Source: Acanthamoeba lenticulata (lineage: Eukaryota; Discosea; Longamoebia; Acanthamoebidae). From it: DNA of 64,000 nucleotides. Positions within the stretch are counted from its first letter, which is position 1, and each line of letters opens with the position of its first letter. A program made the position numbers and the translations under genes. The stretch covers positions 1 to 64,000 of the forward strand of contig NAVB01000078.1 in assembly GCA_002179805.1 (NCBI GenBank). Direction: 5' to 3'. Shown here piece by piece: positions 11,201 through 21,920 of the stretch. A model generated the notes under the pieces. The model was not told the origin of the DNA and ran no database searches. It was given only the letters and a program-made list of their open reading frames with translations.

Positions 11201-11856
11201 AGGACGCGGGCGACCTGACGATCAACACGCTCGAGCTGTGGCTGGTGGCGCAGAAGATGCTGAAGCTGATCATCCACAGCGAGCGCCGCGTGCCGCGCCA
11301 GCTGCGCCAGGTCCTGCAGCGGCTGCACGACGAGGTGGGCCACAAGTTTGGGGAGGAGGCCAGCGAAAAGGCCATGGGCGGCTTCTTCTTCGTGCGCCTC
11401 ATCTGCCCGGCCCTCATGGCCCCGGCGGCCTTTGGGCTGCTCGACGAGGCGCCGCACGCCGTGGCCCAGCGGCAGCTGATCCTCGTGGCCAAGGTCCTGC
11501 AGGACCTGGCCAACGGCACGATGCCGGGCGCCCAGGAGGACTTCATGCTGCCCCTCAACGAGTTCATCACCTCCAACCGGCCCCAGCTGGCGTCGCGGTT
11601 CTACACGCCGCTCGTCGAGGCGCAGCGCTCGAGCAAGAACGCGTGGGTGCCGCCCACCAAGGTCCCCGAGGGCGTCAAGCAGGAGGGCCTGCTCGCCGTG
11701 CACCAGTTCCTGGTGGAGCACCTGGCCGAGGTCGAGACCAAGCTTCAGGCCGACGAGGAGGACGACGGTGCGGTGGCGGTGGCCAGCGCGCTGCAGTACG
11801 TGCTCAAGCAGATGGGCGACCTCAACGATGACCCCAGCCCAGAGGAATGCGATTGA
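8228..11856 (+). CDS. Transmembrane LamG/Ig-like receptor with cytoplasmic RasGAP domain
   Basis: Ten exons (8228..8333, 8405..8542, 8682..8839, 8911..9244, 9322..9563, 9657..10156, 10252..10459, 10537..10876, 10961..11109, 11194..11856) keep phase throughout and give 945 residues. A signal peptide (VCLLLLASCLAACLS) leads into a LamG/concanavalin-like domain with YYSFDG, SIAAWVRT, YHLACTYDG and GTIDEVKIYDRAL. An Ig-like segment follows (YQWQR and VRCLIFN as the W and C landmarks) with several N-glycosylation sites. A membrane helix lies near residues 496-525. The cytoplasmic part is a RasGAP: TLFRAHS supplies the arginine finger, FFFVRLICPAL matches the FLRLICPA block, and LILVAKVLQDLANG follows. 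It should accelerate GTP hydrolysis on Ras at the plasma membrane, perhaps controlled by an external ligand (inference). Confidence 0.9.
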
Positions 11857-12325
11857 ATGCTCCAGGGCTCGCGACATGTAAATAGTAAAGTAAAATAAGC
11901 TCGTTTAACAAGCTGCTTGTGCATGTAGCTTTTTCATTTGATTTTGCATAAATATCAGTTATCAGCCTTGTTAAATCAGCTGGCACTTCTTATGGTGCAG
12001 CCTTTGCCAAAACTATGGGCTCAAGCCAATGGGTGCCCATGGAACAAGAAGGGGGTCTGCTCTGCAGCTGCCTGGCGTAACAATCTGGAAATGCTGGAAT
12101 GTGAAAACCAGCATGGCAGCGGCCACCAGGAGCTCCAGTGGGCCACGGCTGCCCATACCCATGTGCGTAACATTAAAAGACATGTTTTTGCATTTTTCAG
12201 CCGTGGACGAAGCAATAAACTTCCACAAGTTTGCTCCCCCCCTTGGCGATGATGAGGTCGAACCGCGGCGCCCACCCTGCATCGGTGAGCGGCCGGTATG
12301 AAGCGTTCAGACAGATATCTAAAGA
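11857..12325. other. Convergent intergenic stretch
   Basis: This lies between the 3' ends of the RasGAP receptor gene and the ZZ-finger gene. An AT-rich part near 11880-11960 probably holds the polyadenylation region. No supported exon is seen. Confidence 0.5.
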
Positions 12326-12662
12326 TCACAACCGGAGGGTCCGGTGGCCATCCGTGTGGGCGCCCACCCGCTTGTTGCTGACGTGGCACTCCCCGCACAG
12401 GTCAAAGTCCGCACACTCCTGCACTCCTCCCCCCAACCCAACCCAAGTGACGGAAAACCTATACACGTCAACCTCTCACGCCTGTTGGTTGACGTTTCAC
12501 GCTCACTCCTGCTCCCTCCTCCCCACCCAACCTGACCCAGGAGGAAGGGGAAAAGAGGGGGGAGGGGACGCACGAGGCAGCGGAAATGCGGGGCTGTGAT
12601 GGCGCTGCGGCATCCGTCGCACGTGTAGCGCGCCCTCTCCTCCCTGACATGCGTGTGTATTT

Positions 12663-12693
<31 letters not shown>

Positions 12694-13881
12694 TATAAGG
12701 GAGTTAGCGCAAGTTGAGAAAGAAAGCGGCGGAGGAGGTACACGGCGAGCATCGGGTGGTCGCGTTTGTGGGAGGCCGCCTCACCGCCCTTGGCCTGGCA
12801 CGCCGAGCACACATCAAACTCGTCGCACACCTGTCGGGAGCACATACACACGTATATGTAAATATAAATATAAATCACATGTCTCTGAATGGGGCGGCGG
12901 TAGCAGCACCGTGCAGCGATGGCGCGTGTCGTCGAGGGCGATGAGCTGGGCGCACACGTCGCACGAGTGGCGCTGGGTTGAGCCGCCGCCAAGGCTCTGG
13001 AGGGAGATGTAGCCGGTCCGGCGACCGTCGCCCGTCCGCAGCTTCGTGAGCACCGTGAAGTAGCTCTCGAACAGGTCCATCGGTGCCTCTGCGGAGAGAG
13101 AGACGACGTTGAGAGAGAGGAGGCCATTCGAGGGGGTAGGGGCCAAACGGTGGTTGTACGGATGAAACGCCGGACGATGTCGTCCTTCTCGTGGTTCTCG
13201 CGGGCCTCGAACTTGACGCCGTTAAGGAAGCGGATGACGTAGCAGTAGCAGTTGTTCTTCAGCTGCTGGTACGGCCTGTAGCTCTTGAATCTGCGCAATA
13301 AAAATAATAAATATCAATAAACCTGAATAAAATACAGGAATAAAATAGGCTTTTTTGGGTGAAGCACGAACCGAAGTGATGGCGGTCGGGTGGTTGCGCA
13401 GTGCACGCACGGCCTTCTCGTAGGCTCGCGACTTGTGCATCTGACCGTTCGCCTTCTCGATCCGTCCCAGCTCTGGATTTGTTTGATTAATAAATAAAAA
13501 TTATCAAAAGGGCTGTTATTTGATTACTAATTAATATTTAAAAAAAAACTAGCCGTCGGTTGTACCGGCGAGGACGGTAGTGAGGCTCTCGTTGAAGTTG
13601 TCGTGCTTCTCGAGCGTCACTTCAGACGTTTGGTGCTTGCCCGCAGGCCGGCGCATGCCGGGCACCGCCTTCTTGGGTTTCTTGGGCTCCCTTTCCGCTG
13701 GTTGTGGTGGCTTCCTCTCCACTGCGGCCTCCGGTTTGGTGTCCTCCACCTCCGTCGATTTCCGTTTCTTGCTGACAAGTTTCATGGTCGAAGGAGGCGA
13801 AGGCCAGGCGAGCCCATCCTCTTCTTCTGCCTTCTTACTGACCGTCTGCGGCCGCTTCGACTTGGTCACAAATCGATCCAT
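12326..13881 (-). CDS. Protein with Pol-beta-like helical segment and two ZZ zinc fingers
   Basis: Seven exons (13881..13566, 13472..13372, 13283..13160, 13088..12910, 12830..12742, 12643..12574, 12418..12326) give 323 residues. A basic Lys/Pro-rich N-terminus with nuclear-signal-like KKRK and KKPKK clusters precedes NFNESLTTVLAELGRIEK and HKSRAYEKAVRALRNHP, which resemble the 8-kDa lyase/HhH region of family X DNA polymerases. An unrecognised segment follows, then two ZZ fingers: HSCDVCAQLI with VCDEFDVCSAC, and YTCDGCRSAI with ECADFDLCGEC. ZZ fingers bind peptides such as histone tails, so a chromatin or repair role is plausible but unproven. The third exon's acceptor is uncertain: the chosen site (AAG before 13283) is the one that keeps phase. 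No polymerase domain is present. Confidence 0.72.
12657..12690. repeat. (ATTT)n microsatellite in intron
   Basis: About eight tandem TTTA units sit inside an intron of the ZZ-finger gene, directly after the first GT-rich bases. Confidence 0.8.
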
Positions 13882-14039
13882 TTGGTTGCAGGTAATTATT
13901 TACGTGTTTCTTTATAATTTCAATTCTAAGAAACAAACCTCGCGAAAGTATTAAAAGAGAATTACAACTTTATTGTTGAAAGCTGGCTCTTGTCAGGTGG
14001 GCAGATCCCGTTGGTTCGCGCTCTCTTGCTGCCTGTCGA

Positions 14040-15341
14040 TCAGCAGGCGCTGGTGGCAGCGTGCCTGGTCAACTTGGCTTGCTTCCTGACTTGCCTGGCC
14101 TCGATGATGGACGCCACGCGCTCCACGTCGCCGTCAAGCTTCTTCAGGAGGCGGAGATTGCGCCTGCGCGTCCACTCGAGGTTCTCGCTGCCCGCCTTGG
14201 CACCACAGCCCTTCTCGTCAAGCTGTGCGAGAAGCAGCTGCAACTCGGCCGGCACTGGCTGCTCGCGCTCCTTGCGCTCGGCCATCCTGGCCTGGCACTG
14301 CTCCACGTCACCGCCAAACTTGGTCAAGAGGCGCAGGTGGCGCCTGCGGAGCCTCTCGGCCGCGTTGGACCTGCCGCTGCCGTCGTCACCAAAGCCCATG
14401 TCGTGGAGCTTGGCCAACTGCGCGGCATACTCGGTCTCAGTGGCGGCGACCTTATGCTGATGATCCCGCTTCTGCTGCTGCTTGGTGGACCAGGAGAGAA
14501 GCGCGGCTTTGGCTGCTTCGACATCGCCGCCGCTCCTGCGCAGGGCCGCCACGCACTTGCCGCGGCCAGCCGTCAAGCCCTTGTCGGCCACGAAGACCAC
14601 CAGGGCGTCGACCTCGGGCGGCAACTTGGAGGCCTTCTTTTCCTGCTGCTTGTCCGCGCACTTGGAGCGCGACTGCTGGCGAGCAAGGCGAGCCGCGAGT
14701 CTCTCGTTGTGGCGGGCCTGGCGCAGCTCAGCACGAGCCTTGAGTTGGTCTTCATCGGGCTTGTTCATGCGGTGCTGCTTGCGCTCATGACAGCGTTGGA
14801 TGGCCTCGGCAGCCTTGTCCATGTCGCCGTCGAACCTGGCGAGGACGCGGGCACAACGCTTCTCGGGAATGTTGACGATGCCCGCCTCGGCAAGCTTGAG
14901 CATCAGCACTGCGGCTCCGGTGATCTGCTGGGTAAATGGTTCCTCTTGGTCGGCCTTGATGATGGTGATCGGCTTGGCCTCGCTGGCGTCTTGTTCAACA
15001 CCAGCGAACTCGATGGGCGTGATGTCGGCGGTCACTGGAGTCGATGGCATGACGGTGGTGTCTACAAACAGGCGGAGAAGACGGCCAGGGGCGACCAGAG
15101 CCAGAGCGCAGGCGAGTTCGTCGTCGGACGAGACGCTGATGCGGTCGCCCTCGTCATCGGTGCAGCGCACTTGCACGGTGGCGGCTTGATCAATGTTGAA
15201 AGCGCGGTAGATCTTGTCCGAGAGCTGGGCAAAGGACGCGGGAGAAGATAGCGCGATGAAGTGGTTCTCCGCGAAGAAGGTGACCTTGACGCTGGTGGTG
15301 ATGGTGTTATCCGGATGAGTCTGCTGTTGCTGAGCGTTCAT
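14040..15341 (-). CDS. PB1-domain protein with repeated UBA-like segments
   Basis: Single-exon gene for 433 residues. Residues about 18-95 form a PB1 domain: VKVTFFAENHFIAL, then IYRAFNIDQAATVQVRCTDDEGDRISVSSDDEL, where the acidic DDEGDxxxxSSDDEL run is the OPCA-type motif. The rest contains at least four related helical segments with the pattern LxxxxGDVExAxxxI-xR, for example LARFDGDMDKAAEAI, ALRRSGGDVEAAKAAL, LLTKFGGDVEQCQARM and LLKKLDGDVERVASII. They recall UBA/CUE helices. The layout recalls p62/NBR1-type autophagy receptors (PB1 plus UBA), but no zinc finger or LIR is recognised. It probably works by PB1 oligomerisation in the cytosol. Ubiquitin binding is inference. Confidence 0.8.
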   Translation of the reverse strand: MNAQQQQTHPDNTITTSVKVTFFAENHFIALSSPASFAQLSDKIYRAFNIDQAATVQVRCTDDEGDRISVSSDDELACALALVAPGRLLRLFVDTTVMPSTPVTADITPIEFAGVEQDASEAKPITIIKADQEEPFTQQITGAAVLMLKLAEAGIVNIPEKRCARVLARFDGDMDKAAEAIQRCHERKQHRMNKPDEDQLKARAELRQARHNERLAARLARQQSRSKCADKQQEKKASKLPPEVDALVVFVADKGLTAGRGKCVAALRRSGGDVEAAKAALLSWSTKQQQKRDHQHKVAATETEYAAQLAKLHDMGFGDDGSGRSNAAERLRRRHLRLLTKFGGDVEQCQARMAERKEREQPVPAELQLLLAQLDEKGCGAKAGSENLEWTRRRNLRLLKKLDGDVERVASIIEARQVRKQAKLTRHAATSAC

Positions 15342-15650
15342 GATGATGATAGTTGTTGATGGTTGATTGCTCCTGTTACGGGTTGTGCTGCGTGTATCGG
15401 TAAGCCACGAGTTTGCTGTTGTGTTTTCGAGCGGACAAGTGTGGCCTTTTTATTGTGCGGTCTGTCGGGCCTGGTTCGCCGAACCCGCCAGAAGATACGG
15501 GCAAGACCGGGCTTCCCTGCTTCTCCCTTTCGGGCTTCCCCGTTTACGTTTTGCGATTTTGTCGACAAAGTTTTTAATTGTGTTTTATCTTGCTGTACAT
15601 CCACGCACGCTACACCACTGCTCGCCTTCATGAGGGCCCACCGGTGCCTC
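15342..15650. other. Intergenic stretch
   Basis: Promoter side of the PB1 gene and 3' side of the HMMR-like gene, both on the minus strand. No further gene is seen. Confidence 0.5.
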
Positions 15651-18600
15651 TCAATAATAGTCGAGAGGGGCAGACGCAGCGTCAACATCGCCGTAGATGT
15701 TGTCATCGTCACCAAACGGGTCGTCGTCATGAAGAAGCGCCTTACCCGCCGGTGGGGCAATCACGCTCAGGTTGGCCAAATCGCCCGTCATCTCCGCCGC
15801 GGCGGCGGCCATCACCATCGTCGCGTCGTCGGCCAGGTCGAGCATGAGGCTCACGTCGCAGCCGCCGCTCGCGGGCGCGACAGTGGTGGCGGCGGCGGTC
15901 GAGGCCGCCAGCTGGGCCGTCAGGTTAAGCGTCTGCGGGGCCGCGGCCGCCGTTGTCCGCGCGGCCGCCGTCGCCGGGGGTCGCAGCGTGCGTCGAGTGA
16001 CGGTGGCCGGCGCCTTCGTGGCGGTGGTGGTCGTCGACAAGACGCTGCTGCTGTTGACGTCGCGCGCGTTGTTCTCCTTCTCCACGCGCACACGCTGGGC
16101 GCCTCCGACCAGGGCATCAGCGCCCCTGCGCTTGCTTGCAGCCGCTGAGCCCGCAGACACGGACCGGTCCGTGGCACCGGAGGCCGCCGCTGGCTTGGCG
16201 CGCTTGAGGGCGCTGACAGTCTTCTCGAGGTCGGTGACCTTGGTCAAGAGCGCGGCGTTCTTGGTGCGCAGCTCGTGGACCTCGGCCAGCACGATCTCGT
16301 GCCGCTTGATCTTCTGCTTGGGGTTCGTGTTGCCCACCAGCCGTGCGTTCTCCTCGCGGATCTTCCTCAGCTCCCGTTCCAGCTCAGCGTTGACGGCCTT
16401 CAGCTGCTTCACCTCATACTCGGCGTTGACGTTGCTGCCGCTGTCTTGCTGTTGGCTGGCGGCGGCAGCGGCAGCCTGCTTCTGTCGACGGCGCTCGGCA
16501 CGCTCACGCTCGGCCCGGCGGCGTTCCTCGCGCTCGAGGGCGAGCTCGCGCTTGGCCTGCTGGAGCTCGCGCTCGAGGAAAGCGTTCTTGGCCGAGTAGG
16601 TCCCGAGGGTCATCTCCGCCTCTGAACACAGGGTCTGCTCCTTGGCCCGCGCAGCGTCCTCGAGGCCGGCCAACTCCTGGCGCTGCAGTTCGCACTGCTC
16701 GCGGGCAGCGCGAAGGTCCTCGGCCAGCCGTGCGTTGGCCGACTCGAGCTTGGTCCACTCAGACTTCATCAGGTCAAACACCTTGCGGTCCCGCGCGCGG
16801 CCCGCCTCGGCCTCTTGGCGCAGCCGCCGCTCCTGCTCGGCGATGGCCTCGAGCGTAGCCTGCTGCTCCTTGAGGCCGGCCGACTCGGCACGACCGGCCT
16901 TCACGGCCTCGGTCAGCAGCGTCTCGCGCTCGCGTGCCTCGCGAGCCGCTCGAGCGCGAAGTTCGACAGCCTCGTCGCGCTGGGCTTCGGTTTGGCGGCG
17001 CTCTTCCTCTAGCCGGGCGTTGGCGGCCTGGAGTCGCTCGACTTGCCGCTGCCGCTCGGCCGACTCGACCTCGAGTCGGGCCTTGGTGGCGACGACCTCG
17101 CGCAGCTCGTCCTCCTTGGCCTTAAGCTCGTGGCCGAGCGCAAGCTTGGCATTCTCAAGGGCGCGCAGCTCGGCCTCTTTACGCTCGAGTGCAGCATCGT
17201 AGGCCTGGCGCGTGGCCTGGAGCTCGTGCTGTGCCCGCGCTCGGTCGTCCGCGGCCTGCTGGCGCAGATGAGCGACCACCTGGCAAAGCTCGTGCTCCTT
17301 GGCCTGGGCCTCCTGCTCGACGGCCAGCTTGGCCCGCTCGACCGCCTGGAGCTCGTCGATCTTGGCCTCAAGGGCTGCGGTGTGGGAGTCGCGCTCGGTC
17401 TGCAGCTGAGCCTCCATCCTGGCGTGGTCCTCGGCGGCGACTTGGCGCAGTTGCTCAAGCTCGGCTTGGGTCTGGGCTCGTACAGATTCGGTCTCGCCCA
17501 GTCGTGCCTGCAGGCGGTCCACCTCCCCGACGAGCTCGGCCTCACGCTGGCGGGCAAGTTCGGCCTGGTGCGCGGCGTCTGATTCTACGCGGGCCTTGGC
17601 CTGGCCTAGGGCGTCGAGGGCGCACAGAGTCTCGCGCTTCTCCTCGGTCAGACGAGCTTCGCGCTCGCCAGCGGCAGCAATCTCGGCCGCGGACCGCTCC
17701 TCACTGGCCTGCTTGGCCAGATGCAGGGCGTCGAGGTCAGCCGCGCGGGCTGCCAGCTCAGACTGAAGCTGCGCCACGTGTGCCTCGAGCCGGTTGACCT
17801 GCTGTTGCTTGTCCTGGACCACGGCTTCAAGTCGAGCCTTGTCCTCGGTCAGCTGGGCAAGCTCGTCCTCTGTGGCTTGCAGGTCTTGCTCGAGCGATTG
17901 CCGAATCTCGTCCATGGCTTGGAGCTGAGCAGCCTTGGTCGCCAGCTCGGCATCGTGGGCAGCACGAGTGGCCTCGAGCTCGCGCTGAGCCGCGGCGCTG
18001 TCGTCGGCGGCTTGCTGGCGCACTCGAGCGAGCTCGGCCTCCGTCTCAGCACGCGCGGCTTCAGTGGCTCCGAGCTCGTCGCGCGCTTGGGCTAACTGGG
18101 CCTCGGTAGCCTCCAGCCGGGCCTCGGTGGCTTTAAGGGCGTTGATCTTGTCGGTCTTCTCCGCGTCGAGCCGCGCGCTGAGCTCCTGGGCTGCAGTAAG
18201 CTCGGCAGCCGCCTGCTCGCGCTCAGCCAGGCGCTGCTGGAACACAGCGGCCAACTCAGCCTTGACCTCGTCGCGCTCATGCTCGAGCTCAGCGTAGGCA
18301 GCCTCGATCTTGGCTACGCGCTGCAACACCGCGTCACGCTCGGCCTCTAGCCGGGCGTGGACCTCGCGAGCCTGATCCAGCTCGTCCTCCTTGAGCTGCA
18401 CGGCCTGCTCCAGAGCTTGCTTGGCCTCCATCATGGCTTGCAGTTCGGCCGCCTTGAGCGCCATCTGCCCGTCGTGGGCCTCCCGGGTGGCCTCGAGCTC
18501 GCACTGGGCACGGGCGCTGTCCTCAGCAGCCTGCTGGCGCAGCTGAGCAAGGTCGGCCTCGACCTGGGCCCGCGCGGTCTCTACGGCTTCGAGTTCGTTG

Positions 18601-21600
18601 CGGACTTGGGCCAGCTGGGCCGCGGTGGCCTCCAGCCGGGCCGTGACGGTGATCAGCTCGTCGATCTTTTGTGACTTCTCCTGCTCAACTGTCGCGGTCT
18701 GTTCGTGGGCCGCGGCGAGTTCGGCCGCCGCCTGCTGGCGCTCCATGGCGGCGCGTTGCTGCTGGGCCTCGAGCTCAGCCTCGACGGCCTCGAGTTCGGC
18801 TTGGACGGTGGCCTTATCAGTCTCGAGGTCGCTCACGCGTTGTCTAGCAGTGTCGCGCTCGGCCTCCAGCTTCATGTGAGCCTCGTGAGCCATGACGAGC
18901 TCGGCCTCCTTGTCGCTCAAAACCTGCTCTAGCCCGCGGCGGGCGGCTTCAATGGCGCGCAGCTCGGCCTCCTTCTGTTGGTAGGCCGCCTGCAGGGCCT
19001 CGAGCTCGCGCTGGGCCTGGGCGCTGTCGTCGGCGGCCTGCTGGCGGACCTGCTCGAGCTCCTCGGCAGTTTCGGTGCGCTCGGTTTCGGCGGCCTCAAG
19101 CCGGGACCTGACGTCGTCGAGCTGGCTCTGGGCCGCGTCGAGCCGCTCGGTCAGCTGGCGTTCGCGCAGGAGCGCATCCATCTCGGACTGGGCTTGCTGC
19201 TCTTCGGCTCGGGTCTTGGCGCACTCAAGGTCGGCCAGCGCTCGGGCCTGGTCGGCCTTCTCCCGGTCCAGCTGGGCATTAAGCTCCAGGGCCTCGGCCA
19301 GGCGGGCCGCGGCACTGTCACGCTCGGCCTCCACGGTCGCCTTGGCCGCGCTGAGCTCGTCAAAGGACTGCTGCAAAAGGGCGAGCTCCTTCTTGGCTGC
19401 GTTCTTGGTGAGGATGTTACGGGCCAGGTCATTCTTGCACGATTCGACTTGATCATAGGCCGTGCTGAGCTGCTCGGCGAGCCGCGCGTTGGCGCCCTCG
19501 AGCCGCGTCCGCTCGGCGGCCATCAGCTCTGACTTGTCCTCCGCTTCAGTGCGCAGCTGCTGCTGTTGCTCGAGGGCGACCTCGAGGTTGTGCCGCCGTG
19601 CGACGAGATCGGCCACTTGGTTGCGGCTGGCCTCGAGTTCCTGGTTGAGCTGAGCCTCACGCGCCTGGGCCTCTTGCGAGTGACGGGCATCGAGCAGGGC
19701 GGCTTCGGCGAGGCGAGCCTCGGCCGCGGCCAACTCCCGCTCGAGCACGGCCTTGGCAGACTCGAGCCGAGCCCTCTCCTGCTGGCGCTGTTCGCGCTCT
19801 GCAGCGAGCTCGTCCTGTACTCGGCGCAGCTGGTCCTGCTTGTCACAGTGGTCGCGCTCCAGCGCCTGCCTGGCCTCGTTGATGGCCTGCAGCTCGGCGG
19901 CCTTCTGCAACAGCGCGGCCTCGTGGGTAGTCGCAGTGGTTTCGAGCTCGTATTGGAAGCGGGCCCGGTCGTCGGCCGCTTGCTGGCGTAGCTGCCCCAG
20001 CTCGGACTCAGTGCGGACCCGGGCGGTCTCAGTGGCCACGAGCTGGCTCTGCACGTCGGCCAGCTGAGCCTGAGTAATCTCGAGGCGTTTAATGAGCTCT
20101 TCGTGGCGCTGCTGCGCCTCGGTCTCGGCCCGCGCTTGAGCCGAGATAATGCGCTCCTTCTCCTGCACGAGTGCATTCAGGGACCGGACGGCCTCACTCT
20201 TCTTGTCGAGATCGGCCAGCGTAGTCTTGTACTGACCGTCCAGCTGCGTGTTGAGGGCCTCGAGCCTGCCGACCTGCCGTTGTCCCTCTTCCTTCTCGAC
20301 CTCGAGTCGGGCCTTGGTGGCGACGACCTCACGCAGCTCGTCCTCCTTGGCCTTGAGCTCGTGCCCGAGTGCGTGTTTGGCGTGCTCGAGGGCGCGCAGC
20401 TCAGCCTCCTTACGCTCAAGGGCGAGGTCATAGGCCTGACGCGTGGCCTGGAGCTCATGCTGCGCTCGTGCCCGGTCGTCCGCGGCCTGCTGACGCAGGT
20501 GGGTAAGCTCTTCCTCCTTTTTGAGACGCTCAGCCTCGACGGCATTCAGCTTGTGCTGCACGTCGTTCAGCTGGGCCTCGGTGGCCGACAGCTGCTCGGT
20601 CACCTCGTGCAGGCGCGCAACGAGGAGTTCAAGGCGTTCCTTCTCCTGCGTCATCGCCTCGAGTGCCCGAGCGGTCTGGCTCTTCTCCTGGTTGAGGTGG
20701 GCGTTCTGTTGTCGCGCGCCAGCGAGTTCGGCCGCTACGCGCGCCTTCTCGGCTTCGAGGGCGTCGCGGGTGGCTCGCAGCTGTTCGTGTTCATGCTGCA
20801 GGGCATGAAGTGCTGTAGTCTGTTCGTGGGCAGTCTGCAGTTGACTCTTGAGGGACTCCAGCTCGGCCCGGGCCTCCTTGAGGTGGGCCTCGGCCTGCTC
20901 GGCCTTCTTCTGTGCTGCTTGCTGGACTCGCGTGGTTTTCTCGATGATTTGCTTGAGGTCGTTGATGTTGGCGTTGCACGCCTCAAGTTGGCGAACGTCG
21001 TCAAGCCTAGCCTTCTCGGCCGCGGTGAGCTTGTTGGTAATGTCTCGGTTCTCCTTCTCCAGGGCGGCCTTTTCGGAAGCTAGCGCGCTCTTGTCCTTCG
21101 TGAGCTGTGCAGCCTTCTCCTCGTGCGCCTTCAGCAACCCATTCAGCTTATCCAGCATCTTGGTGTGCGCATCCAGTTTCTCCTTCTCCGCCAGTTTCTG
21201 ATGAATGTCACATCAAAATGAGCTGCAAATTTGGAAGATTGCCACCAAAATGAAGTAGATGCGAAGTCTTGTGGTACCTCAGCTCGCAGCCTGACCAACA
21301 GCTGCTTCTGTTCGGTGACCTTGGCCTTTAGCCGCAACTGTTCGCTCGACGCGGCAGCCGAGGTGCTAGGGCGAGAAGAGACCACTGACGAGTTGACTGC
21401 TGATCGTGAACTCGCGACGGATCGGCTTGTGTTCACATCGGAACAGATAGACGAGTCTACAAGACACGGTAATGTTATTTGTTGGGTGGGCAAGAAGGAC
21501 GAGAAAACGGCATACCGGCGTCATTGAATCGTCTGGCTTTTGGAATAGTAATGGAGGCGCCACTCGTGTCGAGCGGCTTTACGTTGTAAGAGCCGGGACC

Positions 21601-21648
21601 AGGAATGTCGGACGGCTTGTCCACGAATCGGCTGCTCTTTGTGAACAT
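15651..21648 (-). CDS. Giant HMMR/RHAMM-like coiled-coil protein
   Basis: Three exons (21648..21516, 21456..21278, 21197..15651) give 1952 residues. The first exon encodes FVDKPSDIPGPGSYNVKPL, a PG-rich repeat like that at the start of vertebrate HMMR (RHAMM), followed by a Ser-rich linker. A nearly unbroken coiled coil of about 1600 residues comes next, built from degenerate repeats around RQQAADD-RAQ-ELEATR. Near residue 1730, RLVGNTNPKQKIKRHEIV matches the conserved HMMR tail block (HQNLKQKIKHVVKLK), and HELRTKNAALL continues it. The end is Ala/Thr-rich with an acidic DDDPFGDDDN tail. HMMR binds microtubules and spindle poles, so a centrosomal or spindle role is inferred. At roughly 2.5 times the length of human HMMR, expansion of the coiled coil is evident. 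Confidence 0.8.
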
Positions 21649-21795
21649 TCTTGTGGTGGCACAAAAACCTCTCTACTCTCTGCTCTGTTTGGGAACAGCC
21701 AACAAACGTACTTAAACGTGGGCTGATTCTTTCAGGGCGGCAGCGGGGATCGATTAATAAACGATTCTCCCCACCACAGTGCGTTTGTTTCGTCG

Positions 21796-21847
21796 TTTTG
21801 GCGCGCCAGCCGTTGGCGGCAACGAGCAGTCCACTTTTGGCGCCAAA
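21796..21847. promoter_or_regulatory. Two E2F-like sites in a divergent promoter
   Basis: TTTTGGCGCG at 21796-21805 and the palindromic TTTTGGCGCCAAA at 21835-21847 both fit the E2F/DP consensus TTTSSCGC. They lie between the divergent start codons of the HMMR-like gene (21648) and the kinase-like gene (21921), about 150-200 bp from the former and 75-125 bp from the latter. HMMR is cell-cycle controlled in animals, which fits. Direct evidence of binding is lacking. Confidence 0.55.
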
Positions 21848-21920
21848 TCCCTAAACAATACCATAAATTCCAAGCATGTGAAATGTCAGACAAGGCTCGT
21901 GAAGAATCCAGCAGCGGGTC

